From Bacteroidales bacterium (lineage in GTDB: Bacteria > Bacteroidota > Bacteroidia > Bacteroidales > UBA932): DNA of 64,000 nt. The stretch is from positions 62,001-126,000 of the forward strand of contig JAFVAU010000019.1 in NCBI GenBank assembly GCA_017480345.1, in the 5' to 3' direction. Below the pieces are notes generated by a model. It did not search any database and had not been told where the DNA came from. It saw only the letters and a program-made list of their open reading frames with translations. Made by a program: the position numbers and the translations under genes. This document shows, piece by piece, positions 8,657 to 16,715 of this stretch; the stretch's first letter is position 1, and each line of letters begins with the position of its first letter.

Positions 8657-9670
8657 ATGAAAAAGAGTATAGTTTTTGTGGCCGCCCTCCTTGCCGCCGT
8701 CGCTTGCGGCAACCAGGAAGCCAATAAGGAGCCTGCCGCTCCGGTACAGACCGTTCCCTCCGTGGAAATTGCGGTGGCCCAGGCCCGGGATGTTCCCCAG
8801 GACAATACCTATGCCACCACCGTTCTGGCCGAGGCCGTGAACAACATTGCCCCGCAGACCGGCGGCCGCATCCGCAAAATTAACGTGGAAGTGGGCGACT
8901 ATGTGGTGAAGGGCCAGATTCTGGCCGAGATGGACCGCCTGCAGCTGGACCAGCTGGAGCTCCAGGTTCAGAACGATGAAATTGAGTATGAGCGCCTCAA
9001 GGGCCTCTACAAGGAAGGCGGCGTGTCGCAGAGTGATTTCGAGGCGGCCGAACTGGGCTACAAGGTGCGTCGCACCAACCTGGCCAATGTCCGCGAGAAC
9101 ACCATCCTGCGCAGCCCCATCAGCGGATTCGTGACGGCCCGCAACTTTGACGCCGGAGACCTCTTTACCATGAGCGCCCCGCTGTTCACCGTCCAGCAGG
9201 TGACGCCCGTAAAGCTCCTGGTGGGCATTTCCGAAAGCGAGTATTCCTTGGTGAAGAAAGGGGACAAGGTGAGCCTGACGGTGGACGCCCTCCCCGGAAA
9301 GACCTTCAGCGGAAAGGTAGAGCGCCTGTATCCTACCATTGACGCCGCCACCCATACCTTCAAGGCCGAGGTGACCGTTCCCAATACGGACCGCGTGCTG
9401 CGCCCGGGCATGTATGCCCGCGTGAAGGTGAACTTTGGAACCCGTCACAGCGTGGTGGTTCCGGACCAGTGCCTGGTGAAGCAGGAAGGGACCGGCACCC
9501 GTTTCATCTATGTGCTTAACGCAGACAATACCGTGAGCTATCTTCCCGTTACCATCGGCCGTCACATGGGCCGCGAATATGAGATTGTCGAAGGCCTTGA
9601 GGACGGACAGAAGGTGGTTGTCAAGGGACAGAGCCTCCTCAAGGACGGCATTAAGGTGAACGTGCTATGA
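8657..9670 (+). CDS. RND efflux periplasmic adaptor (membrane fusion) lipoprotein
   Basis: 337 residues. The signal peptide ends in a lipobox (AVAC, Cys17), so the adaptor is probably anchored by lipid. It has the HlyD/AcrA architecture: a lipoyl half-motif GGRIRKINVEVGDYV, an alpha-hairpin (residues about 100-140), the second lipoyl half NTILRSPISGFV, a beta-barrel and the membrane-proximal C-terminal domain. It bridges the TolC-like channel and the RND pump. The gene lies 9 bases after tolC, and its stop codon overlaps the RND start by 4 bases, indicating translational coupling. Confidence 0.92.
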   Translation: MKKSIVFVAALLAAVACGNQEANKEPAAPVQTVPSVEIAVAQARDVPQDNTYATTVLAEAVNNIAPQTGGRIRKINVEVGDYVVKGQILAEMDRLQLDQLELQVQNDEIEYERLKGLYKEGGVSQSDFEAAELGYKVRRTNLANVRENTILRSPISGFVTARNFDAGDLFTMSAPLFTVQQVTPVKLLVGISESEYSLVKKGDKVSLTVDALPGKTFSGKVERLYPTIDAATHTFKAEVTVPNTDRVLRPGMYARVKVNFGTRHSVVVPDQCLVKQEGTGTRFIYVLNADNTVSYLPVTIGRHMGREYEIVEGLEDGQKVVVKGQSLLKDGIKVNVL

Positions 9671-12600
9671 GTATTTACAGAACAGCCGTTGACCATCCGG
9701 TAACTACGGGGCTGCTTTTTACGGCCTTTGCCATCCTGGGCATCTTTGCGCTCACGCGGCTCCCGGTAGATAACTTCCCCGACATTGAATCCAACACCAT
9801 CATGGTGATGAGCTCCTATCCCGGCGCATCGGCCGAGGATGTGGAGAACAACCTCACCCGCCTGTTGGAGAACTCCCTGAACGGTGTCCCCAAGCTGAAG
9901 AACCTTACGTCCAATTCCCGCGAGAACATTGCCGTGCTCACGCTGGAATTCGAATACGGAACAGACATTGACGAGGCCACCAACGACGTCCGTGACAAGT
10001 TGGACATGATATCGCAGACGCTTCCGGACGGGGCGTCCCTGCCTTTCCTGTTCAAGTTCAGCATAGACGACCTGCCCATCATGATTCTGGCGGCCACCGC
10101 CAACCAGAGCGTGAGCGCCCTGGACAAGGTTCTGGAAGAACGCTTGGCCACTCCGCTGGCCCGTGTGTCGGGCGTGGGTACGGTGTCGGTAGCCGGTGCA
10201 CCCAAGCGTGAGATTCTGGTCTATTGCGACCCTTCCAAGCTGGAGGCCTACAACCTGTCCGTGGGTGCCATTTCCCAGATTATCGCCAGCGAAAACCGGA
10301 ACATCCCTTCCGGCAGCATCGACATCGGCTCGGAAACCTATTCCCTCCGTATCAAGAAGGAATTCAAAGACCCTTCCGAACTGTACGACGTGGTTCTGGG
10401 AAACTACAACGGCGGTACCATCTACCTCAGGGACGTGGCCCGCATCGTGGATTCCGTGGAGGAAAAATCCCAGGAGTCCTATACCAACGGCGTGCGCGGA
10501 GCCCAGATTATTGTCCAGAAGCAGTCCGGTTACAATACCGTAGAGGTTATCCGCAAGGTGAAAAAGGAAATGGCCCGCCTGGAGCGCAACCTGCCTTCCG
10601 ACGTGCAGATTACCACGGTGATGGACAGCTCGGACAACATCCTCCGTACCATCGGCTCCCTTAAAGATACCATCCTCATCACCTTCATAGTGGTGATGCT
10701 GGTGGTCTTCCTCTTCCTGGGCCGATTGAAGGGTACCCTCATCGTAGTTCTGTCCATCCCCATCGCCCTGTTGGCCTCCCTGCTGTACCTCTTTGCCACG
10801 GGCAATACGCTCAATATCATTTCCATGAGCGCCCTGTCCATTGCCATCGGCATGGTGGTGGACGACGCCATCGTGGTACTGGAGAATGTGACGTCGCACC
10901 TGGAGAGGGGAGAAAAGCCCAAGGAGGCCGCCGTACACGGCACGGCCGAGGTGGGTATCTCCGTGATAGCCTCCACCCTCACCATGCTGTGCGTGTTCCT
11001 GCCCCTCACCATGATTTCCGGCATGGCCGGCATCATGTTCCGGCAGCTGGGCTGGATTGTTTCCATCATCATGATTGTGTCCACCACGGCCGCCCTTACG
11101 CTGGTGCCCATGCTGTGCTCCATCCTGATGGACAACAACAAGAACAACGGCAAACTCTTCAACTTGGTGTTCGGCCCCGTGAACAAGGCCCTGGATGCCG
11201 TATCGGCCGGTTATTCCCGCCTCATTTCCTGGTGCATGAAAAGGAAGAAACTGGTTCTGCTGGGTGCCCTGGCCATCTTTGGCGTGGTGCTGGCCATCTA
11301 TCTCCCGCGGATGAAGACGGAATACTTCCCCAACTCCGACTCCGGCCGTATGCAGGCCACCATCGAGCTGCCCATCGGAACGGCGCAGGACGTCACCCGC
11401 GAGGTGGCGGCCCGCATCTATGCCAAAATCCTGGAGGATGTGCCCGAGGTGAAGGTGCTGAGCTACCGTTTCGGCCAGGCCGATACGGACAACGCCTTCG
11501 CCTCCATGCAGCAGAACGGCACCTACCTGATATCCATGAATATCAACATAGGGTCCATGGAAAATCGAAAGCGTACGCTCTCCGAGCTGGCCGATATCGT
11601 CCGCGCCGACCTGCGCCAGTTCCCCGAACTGAGCCGTTTCAACGTGACGGAAGGCGGCGGAATGGGCGGACGCGCCTCCGTGCAGCTGGAAATTTACGGA
11701 TATGATTTTACGGAAACGGAAACCGCCGCCCGTGCCGTGCGGGAGCGGATGATGGAGAGCGGGCTCTTTGCCCAGGCCATCCTGTCCCGAGACCAGTACA
11801 CCCCGGAATATGAAATAGACTTTGACCGCGAGAAGCTGGCCCTGAACGGGCTTAACTCCGTGACGGCCGCCGCCGCCGTATCGGCCGCCATGTCCGGCTC
11901 CGTGGGCTCCTACTACCGCGAAGACGGTGAAGAGTACAACATCCGGGTGCGGTATGCCCCCGAGTTCCGTACCTCCATCGAGGACATGGAGAATATCGTC
12001 ATCATCAACAATGCCGGCCGAGGCATCAAGGTGAGGGACCTGGGACGCATCGTGGAATCCAAGGTGCCGCCCACCATCCAGCGCAAGAACCGCGACCGTT
12101 ACATCTCCATCAACGGCATCATGGCCCAGGGCAAATCCCTGAGCGAAGGTGTGGATGTGGTGACAGAACTGATGGACTCCAACCCGCTGCCCAATGGTCT
12201 GTCCTGGGAGATTGGCGGAGACTATGAGAACCAGCAGGATATGTTCTCCGACATGATACTGCTGGCTTTCCTCATCATCATCCTGGTGTATATGGTGATG
12301 GCTTCCCAGTTTGAATCTTTCATGGGACCGTTCGTGATCATGTTCTCCATCCCCTTCGCCTTCGTGGGCGTGTTCCTGGGGAATATGTTCGCCAATCTGG
12401 CCATCGGCGTCATGAGTATGATCGGTATCATCATCCTGCTGGGTATCGTGGTGAAGAACGGTATCGTGCTCATTGACTACACCATCCTGCTGCAGGAGAG
12501 GGGATACAGCGTGCGGGAAGCCTCCGTGGAGGCGGCCAAGAGTCGTCTGCGGCCTATCCTCATGACCACCCTCACCACGGTGCTGGGCATGCTCCCGATG

Positions 12601-12759
12601 GCCCTGGGCCGGGGAGAAGGCTCCGAACTGTGGCGCGGCCTGGGTACCACCGTGGCCTGGGGTCTGAGTGTCTCCACCCTCATCACCCTGGTCCTCATCC
12701 CTGTCCTCTACTGTGGCTTTACCGAACATAGAGCCCGCAGAAAAGCTAAAAAGATATAA
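9667..12759 (+). CDS. RND-family efflux transporter inner-membrane pump
   Basis: 1030 residues, full length for AcrB/MdtB-type hydrophobe/amphiphile exporters, with two repeats of six membrane helices and two large periplasmic loops. The proton-relay residues are present: Asp399-Asp400 in TM4 (IAIGMVVDDAIVVLENV) and Lys930 in TM10 (LGIVVKNGIVLIDYT). With the upstream TolC and MFP genes it makes a complete tripartite pump. The gene order TolC-MFP-RND-small protein resembles the PG0538-PG0541 cluster of Porphyromonas. The TAA stop at 12757-12759 directly abuts a palindromic element. Confidence 0.95.
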   Translation: MSIYRTAVDHPVTTGLLFTAFAILGIFALTRLPVDNFPDIESNTIMVMSSYPGASAEDVENNLTRLLENSLNGVPKLKNLTSNSRENIAVLTLEFEYGTDIDEATNDVRDKLDMISQTLPDGASLPFLFKFSIDDLPIMILAATANQSVSALDKVLEERLATPLARVSGVGTVSVAGAPKREILVYCDPSKLEAYNLSVGAISQIIASENRNIPSGSIDIGSETYSLRIKKEFKDPSELYDVVLGNYNGGTIYLRDVARIVDSVEEKSQESYTNGVRGAQIIVQKQSGYNTVEVIRKVKKEMARLERNLPSDVQITTVMDSSDNILRTIGSLKDTILITFIVVMLVVFLFLGRLKGTLIVVLSIPIALLASLLYLFATGNTLNIISMSALSIAIGMVVDDAIVVLENVTSHLERGEKPKEAAVHGTAEVGISVIASTLTMLCVFLPLTMISGMAGIMFRQLGWIVSIIMIVSTTAALTLVPMLCSILMDNNKNNGKLFNLVFGPVNKALDAVSAGYSRLISWCMKRKKLVLLGALAIFGVVLAIYLPRMKTEYFPNSDSGRMQATIELPIGTAQDVTREVAARIYAKILEDVPEVKVLSYRFGQADTDNAFASMQQNGTYLISMNINIGSMENRKRTLSELADIVRADLRQFPELSRFNVTEGGGMGGRASVQLEIYGYDFTETETAARAVRERMMESGLFAQAILSRDQYTPEYEIDFDREKLALNGLNSVTAAAAVSAAMSGSVGSYYREDGEEYNIRVRYAPEFRTSIEDMENIVIINNAGRGIKVRDLGRIVESKVPPTIQRKNRDRYISINGIMAQGKSLSEGVDVVTELMDSNPLPNGLSWEIGGDYENQQDMFSDMILLAFLIIILVYMVMASQFESFMGPFVIMFSIPFAFVGVFLGNMFANLAIGVMSMIGIIILLGIVVKNGIVLIDYTILLQERGYSVREASVEAAKSRLRPILMTTLTTVLGMLPMALGRGEGSELWRGLGTTVAWGLSVSTLITLVLIPVLYCGFTEHRARRKAKKI

Positions 12760-12874
12760 GTTAATGCCTGTTGTTTTTCAAATCCATGGCCACCCTCGGC
12801 CGTGTAAGAGGGAGGGGCCCATCGAAGATGGGAGGGGTCGCGAAGCGACGGTTTGAAAAACAACAGGCATTAAC
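12760..12874. repeat. Modular palindromic element, intergenic copy (115 bp)
   Basis: Perfect 23-bp arms (12760-12782 and 12852-12874; the left begins GTTAATGCCTGTTG) enclose a 69-bp core. The core contains GGCC-6-GGCC (12788-12801), a GGGAGGGG tract, hairpin CCCATC-gaa-GATGGG (12818-12832), GGAGGGG, and hairpin GTCGC-gaa-GCGAC (12837-12849). The same core modules, reversed, occur in the trmB insert at 18891-19025 and in shortened form in rnfG at 27735-27812, with unrelated arms. The element begins at the base after the RND stop codon. Confidence 0.9.
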
Positions 12875-12891
12875 ATAAATTTACAGTCATT

Positions 12892-13185
12892 ATGAAAGCT
12901 ATATTTATTGCATATAATCAAGCGTATAATCAGGAGATTGTAGATTTGCTGGAAGGCCTGGGCCAGCGGGGATACACCGTCTGGCAGGAGATTGGCGGCC
13001 GGGGCAGCGTGGACGGAGAGCCGCATTTGGGCAACCATGCCTGGCCCACCCAGAACCATGCCCTTTTCTCCGTGGTGGAAGACTCCCTGGTGGCTCCCAT
13101 CATGAATCACCTCCGGGATACGGACCAGGCCAACGCCAAGTTGGGGCTGCGGGCCTATGTCCTTCCCGTAGAAGAAGCGTTATAG
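12892..13185 (+). CDS. PG0541-family transporter-associated protein (PII-like fold)
   Basis: A 97-residue soluble protein (MKAIFIAYNQAYNQEIVDLL..., then GRGSVDGEPHLGNHAWP). It matches the small proteins found after RND pumps in Bacteroidales and called PG0541 family transporter-associated proteins. The ferredoxin-like PII topology is inferred from the size and from the region that would form a T-loop (residues about 35-55, rich in Gly and His). It may modulate the pump, as PII-like proteins do for other carriers, but no function is proven. The palindromic element at 12760-12874 separates it from the pump genes, so its expression may be partly uncoupled from theirs. Confidence 0.8.
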   Translation: MKAIFIAYNQAYNQEIVDLLEGLGQRGYTVWQEIGGRGSVDGEPHLGNHAWPTQNHALFSVVEDSLVAPIMNHLRDTDQANAKLGLRAYVLPVEEAL

Positions 13186-13210
13186 TCATGCCCGGCTTGG
13201 ACCGGGCATC
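13185..13210. repeat. GTCATGCCCGG...CCGGGCATC short palindrome, likely terminator
   Basis: TGCCCGG and CCGGGCA pair across a 6-base loop (13189-13208), followed by TTTTA. It overlaps the last base of the PG0541-family stop codon and would act as a terminator. The same repeat type occurs at 19248-19274 and inside the GH3 gene at 50731-50807. Confidence 0.8.
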
Positions 13211-13226
13211 TTTTACAAAAATTGTT

Positions 13227-13234
13227 TATATTTG
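13227..13234 (+). promoter_or_regulatory. -7 box for trxA
   Basis: TATATTTG, an exact TAnnTTTG match, 21 bases before the trxA ATG, immediately after the hairpin terminator of the previous unit. Confidence 0.7.
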
Positions 13235-13255
13235 TAAACTAAAACAAAGTGAGTT

Positions 13256-13570
13256 ATGGCAAAAGTAGCAACCAATACCAATTTCAACGAGCTGCTGCAG
13301 GACAGCAAGCTTGTTATCGTGGACTTCTGGGCCACCTGGTGCGGTCCCTGCCGCATGCTTTCTCCCATTCTGGATGAACTGGAGGAAGAAATGGCCTCTC
13401 AGATTACCGTGGTGAAGGTGAACGTGGACGACGCCGACGAGATTGCCGCCCAGTACCGCATCATGAGTATTCCCACCCTCCTGTTCTTCAAGAACGGCCA
13501 GCAGGTGGACAAGACCGTGGGTGCCATGCCCAAGCCCACCCTTGCAGAGAAAATCAAAGCCAACCTATAA
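13256..13570 (+). CDS. trxA: Thioredoxin
   Basis: Small cytosolic dithiol oxidoreductase, 104 residues. It has the canonical active site WCGPC (Trp28, Cys29, Cys32) in WATWCGPCRML and the cis-proline loop SIPTLLFF (Pro73). It would be reduced by thioredoxin reductase and supply electrons to ribonucleotide reductase, peroxidases and similar enzymes; the reductase gene is not in this window. It has its own -7 box and is followed 3 bases later by an outer-membrane protein gene, which probably shares the transcript. Confidence 0.97.
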   Translation: MAKVATNTNFNELLQDSKLVIVDFWATWCGPCRMLSPILDELEEEMASQITVVKVNVDDADEIAAQYRIMSIPTLLFFKNGQQVDKTVGAMPKPTLAEKIKANL

Positions 13571-13573
13571 GAC

Positions 13574-14230
13574 ATGAAAAAGATTCTGACACTCCTGGTG
13601 GCCGTGCTGGCTACCGCCTCTGTGGCCCATGCCCAGTTTGGCATCATCGGTGGTTTCACTTCCTCCAAAACGTCCATCGATACAAAAAACATATCGGAGA
13701 ACTTCAAGGGCGTGAGCCTTTTTCATGCCGGTATAGCCTATAAGGTTAAACTTCCCCTGGGCTTCGCCATCCAGCCGGCCCTCACCTATGAGATGAAAGG
13801 CGCCAACCTGGAGCAGGTGAAGAGTATCAACGAGGGCCTCTCTTCCCTCAGCACCAAGGCCGGTTATATCCAGCTGGGCGCCGGGATACAGTGGGGTATA
13901 GACCTTCTGGTTGCCCGTCCCTTCCTCCTGGTCCAACCCTTCTTCGGCTATCAGGTGACCGGCAGTGAAAAGCTCAATGTACTGAATTCTTCCGGCGAAG
14001 AATACAACAACTTCTTCAAGACGGCCAAGAACAAGCTTGAGTACGGTTTTGAACTGGGCGGCGGCGTAGAGGTGGTCAAGCACATCCAGGTTTCCGTCGT
14101 GTGGTTCAAGAATTTGGGATACCTTTACGACGGTGACAAAATCACGGATGTGGGTGCTGCGGTCATCGGTGCCTATAAAGACACCAAGAATTACAGCGGT
14201 ATCAAGGTTTCTGTAGGCATCTTCTTCTAA
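13574..14230 (+). CDS. Outer-membrane beta-barrel protein (PorT-like)
   Basis: 218 residues with a Sec signal peptide ending SVAHAQ. The mature part alternates hydrophobic and polar residues in amphipathic strands separated by short turns (GIAYKVKLPLGFAIQPALTYEMKG and similar) and ends in the hydrophobic strand VSVGIFF, with a terminal aromatic residue as expected for BAM-assembled barrels. This fits the outer-membrane beta-barrel family PF13568 (PorT-like). The cargo or role is unknown. It lies between trxA and the LOG-type gene with gaps of only 2-3 bases. Confidence 0.75.
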   Translation: MKKILTLLVAVLATASVAHAQFGIIGGFTSSKTSIDTKNISENFKGVSLFHAGIAYKVKLPLGFAIQPALTYEMKGANLEQVKSINEGLSSLSTKAGYIQLGAGIQWGIDLLVARPFLLVQPFFGYQVTGSEKLNVLNSSGEEYNNFFKTAKNKLEYGFELGGGVEVVKHIQVSVVWFKNLGYLYDGDKITDVGAAVIGAYKDTKNYSGIKVSVGIFF

Positions 14231-14232
14231 AG

Positions 14233-14760
14233 ATGAAACAGGTAACCATCTTTTGCTCCGCCAGTAACAAGATAGACCCCAAATACAATGCGGCAGCGCG
14301 TGAATTGGTTCGCGCGCTGCACGCTTTGGGATACGGGGTGGTATCCGGTGGCGGAAAACGCGGCACCATGGGGGCCATCACGGACGAGTCTGTCCGTGTT
14401 CTGGGCCGTCATGTGGCCGTTTTGCCGCGTTTTATGGACGGTCTGGAGAACCCGGACGTTTCCCGGGTCATCTGGACGGACAGCATGAGCACCCGCAAGG
14501 AATGCATGCGGGAAGACACGGTGGCCGCCATCGCCCTTCCGGGCGGGATTGGCACCCTGGACGAGCTCATCGAGACCCACGTGCTATGCAAGCTGGGCAA
14601 ATACCAGGGACGGGTCTTCGCCTTGAATCTGGACGGGTTCTACAACCCGCTCAAGGCTCTGCTGGACCATTATGTGAACACCGGCATGATGGAGCCCCAG
14701 GACCGGGAACTGCTGAAGTTTCCGGATACCGTGGAAGAGCTGATTTCTTATCTGAAGTAA
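14233..14760 (+). CDS. LOG-family nucleoside 5'-monophosphate phosphoribohydrolase (TIGR00730)
   Basis: 175 residues with the complete LOG signature: GGGKRGTMG (39-47), the RK pair in MSTRKECM (Arg88-Lys89) and PGGIGTLDE (103-111), which form the active site that cleaves the N-glycosidic bond of nucleoside monophosphates. In plants and some bacteria the family activates cytokinins; in gut bacteria its role is probably nucleotide salvage or housecleaning. It begins 2 bases after the OMP stop codon, and its own stop is directly followed by the polyprenyl synthase ATG. Confidence 0.88.
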   Translation: MKQVTIFCSASNKIDPKYNAAARELVRALHALGYGVVSGGGKRGTMGAITDESVRVLGRHVAVLPRFMDGLENPDVSRVIWTDSMSTRKECMREDTVAAIALPGGIGTLDELIETHVLCKLGKYQGRVFALNLDGFYNPLKALLDHYVNTGMMEPQDRELLKFPDTVEELISYLK

Positions 14761-15741
14761 ATGGAAACCATGGACGTGAGAGAATATCTGCGGCCGCAGA
14801 TGGACCAGGTGGAGGCCTTCATCCAGGCTTCCCTGGTGAGTGACATCTCCCTGCTGGATGCCACCAATCGGCAGCTCCGGGAGAATCCCGGCAAGATGCT
14901 CCGCCCTGTCCTTACCCTGCTGTGTGCCGGTGCCCTGGGACAGGTCAATGAGGACAGCATCCGCTATGCCGCCGCCACCGAGCTGCTGCACAATTCCACC
15001 CTCCTGCACGACGATGTGGTGGACGGTGCCACCGAGCGCCGGGGACAGCCCACCGTGGCCTTGCTCCTGGGCGGCACCGCTGCCGTTTTGGTGGGAGATT
15101 TCTGGCTCACCAAGTGCATGGATGCCATCCTGGGCGCGTCCATTGAAAGCAACCGCGTGCTCCATATCTTCGCCCGCACCCTGGGCTCTCTGGCCGAGGG
15201 CGAGCTCCTGCAGATGCAGAAGGCCCGGCGGGGAGATACCGGCCAGGAAGAGTATGTCCGCATCATCTATTGCAAGACGGCCTCCCTTTTTGAGACATCG
15301 GCCATGTCCGGAGCCCTCTCCGTACGGGCAACCGAAGGGCAGGTGAGGGCGGTGGGAGAGTTTGCCCGCCTGCTGGGAATTGCTTTCCAGATCAAGGACG
15401 ACATCTTCGATTATACGGATTCGGAAAAGACCATCGGCAAGCCGGTGGGCATTGATCTGCTGGAGCAGAAGATTACCCAGCCGCTGCTGTGTGCGCTGGA
15501 CTGCGTTCCCGAGCCGGAGGCCGATGCCGTCCGCGAGAAGGTGGTGAAGATTTCCGACAATCCCGCCCTGGCCCCGGAGGTGCGCGCCTTCGTGCTGGAG
15601 CATGACGGCGTCCGGAAGGCGGAGGAAAAGATGCTGCAGTATATCTCCGACGCCATCGCCTGCCTGGAAATCCTGCCGGAAACGCCGGAAAAGAACTATT
15701 TGAAAGAAATGGCCCGCTTTGTGGGCAAAAGGAACTATTGA
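14761..15741 (+). CDS. Long-chain trans-polyprenyl diphosphate synthase
   Basis: A 326-residue all-helical isoprenoid chain elongase. Two aspartate-rich motifs bind magnesium and allylic diphosphate: LLHDDVVD (DDVVD at 84-88) and KDDIFDYTD (DDIFD at 213-217), the latter followed by the KTIGKPVGIDLLE segment. The residues ahead of the first motif are small, consistent with a long product such as the menaquinone side chain (IspB/HepT class), but chain length cannot be read reliably from sequence. The ATG directly follows the LOG stop codon, and the stop shares its last base with the holB start. Confidence 0.88.
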   Translation: METMDVREYLRPQMDQVEAFIQASLVSDISLLDATNRQLRENPGKMLRPVLTLLCAGALGQVNEDSIRYAAATELLHNSTLLHDDVVDGATERRGQPTVALLLGGTAAVLVGDFWLTKCMDAILGASIESNRVLHIFARTLGSLAEGELLQMQKARRGDTGQEEYVRIIYCKTASLFETSAMSGALSVRATEGQVRAVGEFARLLGIAFQIKDDIFDYTDSEKTIGKPVGIDLLEQKITQPLLCALDCVPEPEADAVREKVVKISDNPALAPEVRAFVLEHDGVRKAEEKMLQYISDAIACLEILPETPEKNYLKEMARFVGKRNY

Positions 15742-16715
15742 TGGAAGTATATGGCAATACGGAGCTCACGGGCGCCCTTTCCCAGATGGTGAAGAGCGGT
15801 CATGTTCCGCATGCCATGCTGCTTCATGAGGACGACGGCGGCGGGGCCTTTCCCATCGCGCTCACTTTCCTGGAGCAGCTTTACGGAAGGAATCCCCGGG
15901 TGGGGAAGCTCATCCATCCGGACATCCACTTCGTGTTCCCGGTAGCCGGGGCCGATAAACCCGTATCCCTGCAGTACATCGCCCCTTTCCGGGAACTGCT
16001 GCTGAAGAATCCGTATTTCTTTGAGAATGAACTGTACGCTGCGATCGGCATAGAAGGGAAGCAGGCGGGCATCTCCGTGAACGAGGCCCGGAGCATCCTG
16101 GACAGGCTGTCGCTCAGCGCCGTGGAAGGCGGATACCGCACGGTGGTGCTGTACCTCCCGGAGAAAATGAACATGCAGGCGGCCAACGCCCTGCTGAAGA
16201 TGGTGGAGGAGCCGCCGGTGAAGACGCTTTTCCTCCTCATCACCCACGCGCCGGAAAAGGTGCTCCAGACCATCTCTTCCCGCTGTCTTCACCTACGGGT
16301 GCAGCCTCTTTCCGATGAGGCCGAGGCGCAGGTGCATCAGCAGGAGAATGCGGGGAATATCGTCCTGAAAGACCTCTTTCACGACATGCTGAACGCCCTG
16401 GTGGCCCGGGACTTGCTGGCCGCGCTGGAAACCGCCGAGGCTGTGTCCGACCTCAAGGTGCGGGAGCAGCAGAAGAATTTCTGCCGCCTGGCTTCCGAAG
16501 ACCTCCGCCGGATTTTCCTGCTGCAGAAGGCTCCTGCATCGGCCCGGATTCTCGAAGGGGAGGAAGCCTATTACAAAAAGATGGCCCTGGCCCTCAAACC
16601 CACCTTCCCCCGAAGGGCCCTGGCTGCGCTGGATCAGGCTCTGCTCCTGATCGAGCGCAACGTGAACCAGAAAATCCTTTTCACCAACCTGGTGAATCAA
16701 TTATATATGTTATGA
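15741..16715 (+). CDS. holB: DNA polymerase III delta-prime subunit, degenerate P-loop
   Basis: 324 residues of clamp-loader AAA+ fold. Recognisable are the opening HVPHAMLLH segment, MNMQAANALLKMVEEPP (the sensor/box VI region of delta-prime) and the ISSRC motif with the arginine that reaches the neighbouring subunit's ATP site. The Walker A position reads HEDDGGGAFPIA with no GKT, as expected of a non-hydrolysing subunit. The four-cysteine zinc module usually found between the P-loop and HPDxHFVFPV appears to be missing: the chain runs from LEQLYGRNPRVGKLI directly to HPDIHFVFPV. I chose ATG 15741; the codon before it is only a TTG. The stop overlaps the ricT start by 4 bases. Confidence 0.85.
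   Translation: MEVYGNTELTGALSQMVKSGHVPHAMLLHEDDGGGAFPIALTFLEQLYGRNPRVGKLIHPDIHFVFPVAGADKPVSLQYIAPFRELLLKNPYFFENELYAAIGIEGKQAGISVNEARSILDRLSLSAVEGGYRTVVLYLPEKMNMQAANALLKMVEEPPVKTLFLLITHAPEKVLQTISSRCLHLRVQPLSDEAEAQVHQQENAGNIVLKDLFHDMLNALVARDLLAALETAEAVSDLKVREQQKNFCRLASEDLRRIFLLQKAPASARILEGEEAYYKKMALALKPTFPRRALAALDQALLLIERNVNQKILFTNLVNQLYML

Noticed and set aside
9562..12729. 1055-codon open frame on the minus strand opposite the RND pump gene
   Set aside because: The product is His/Gly/Asp-rich with no domain, and the plus strand encodes a complete RND transporter with its proton-relay residues. It is a shadow of GC-rich codon usage.
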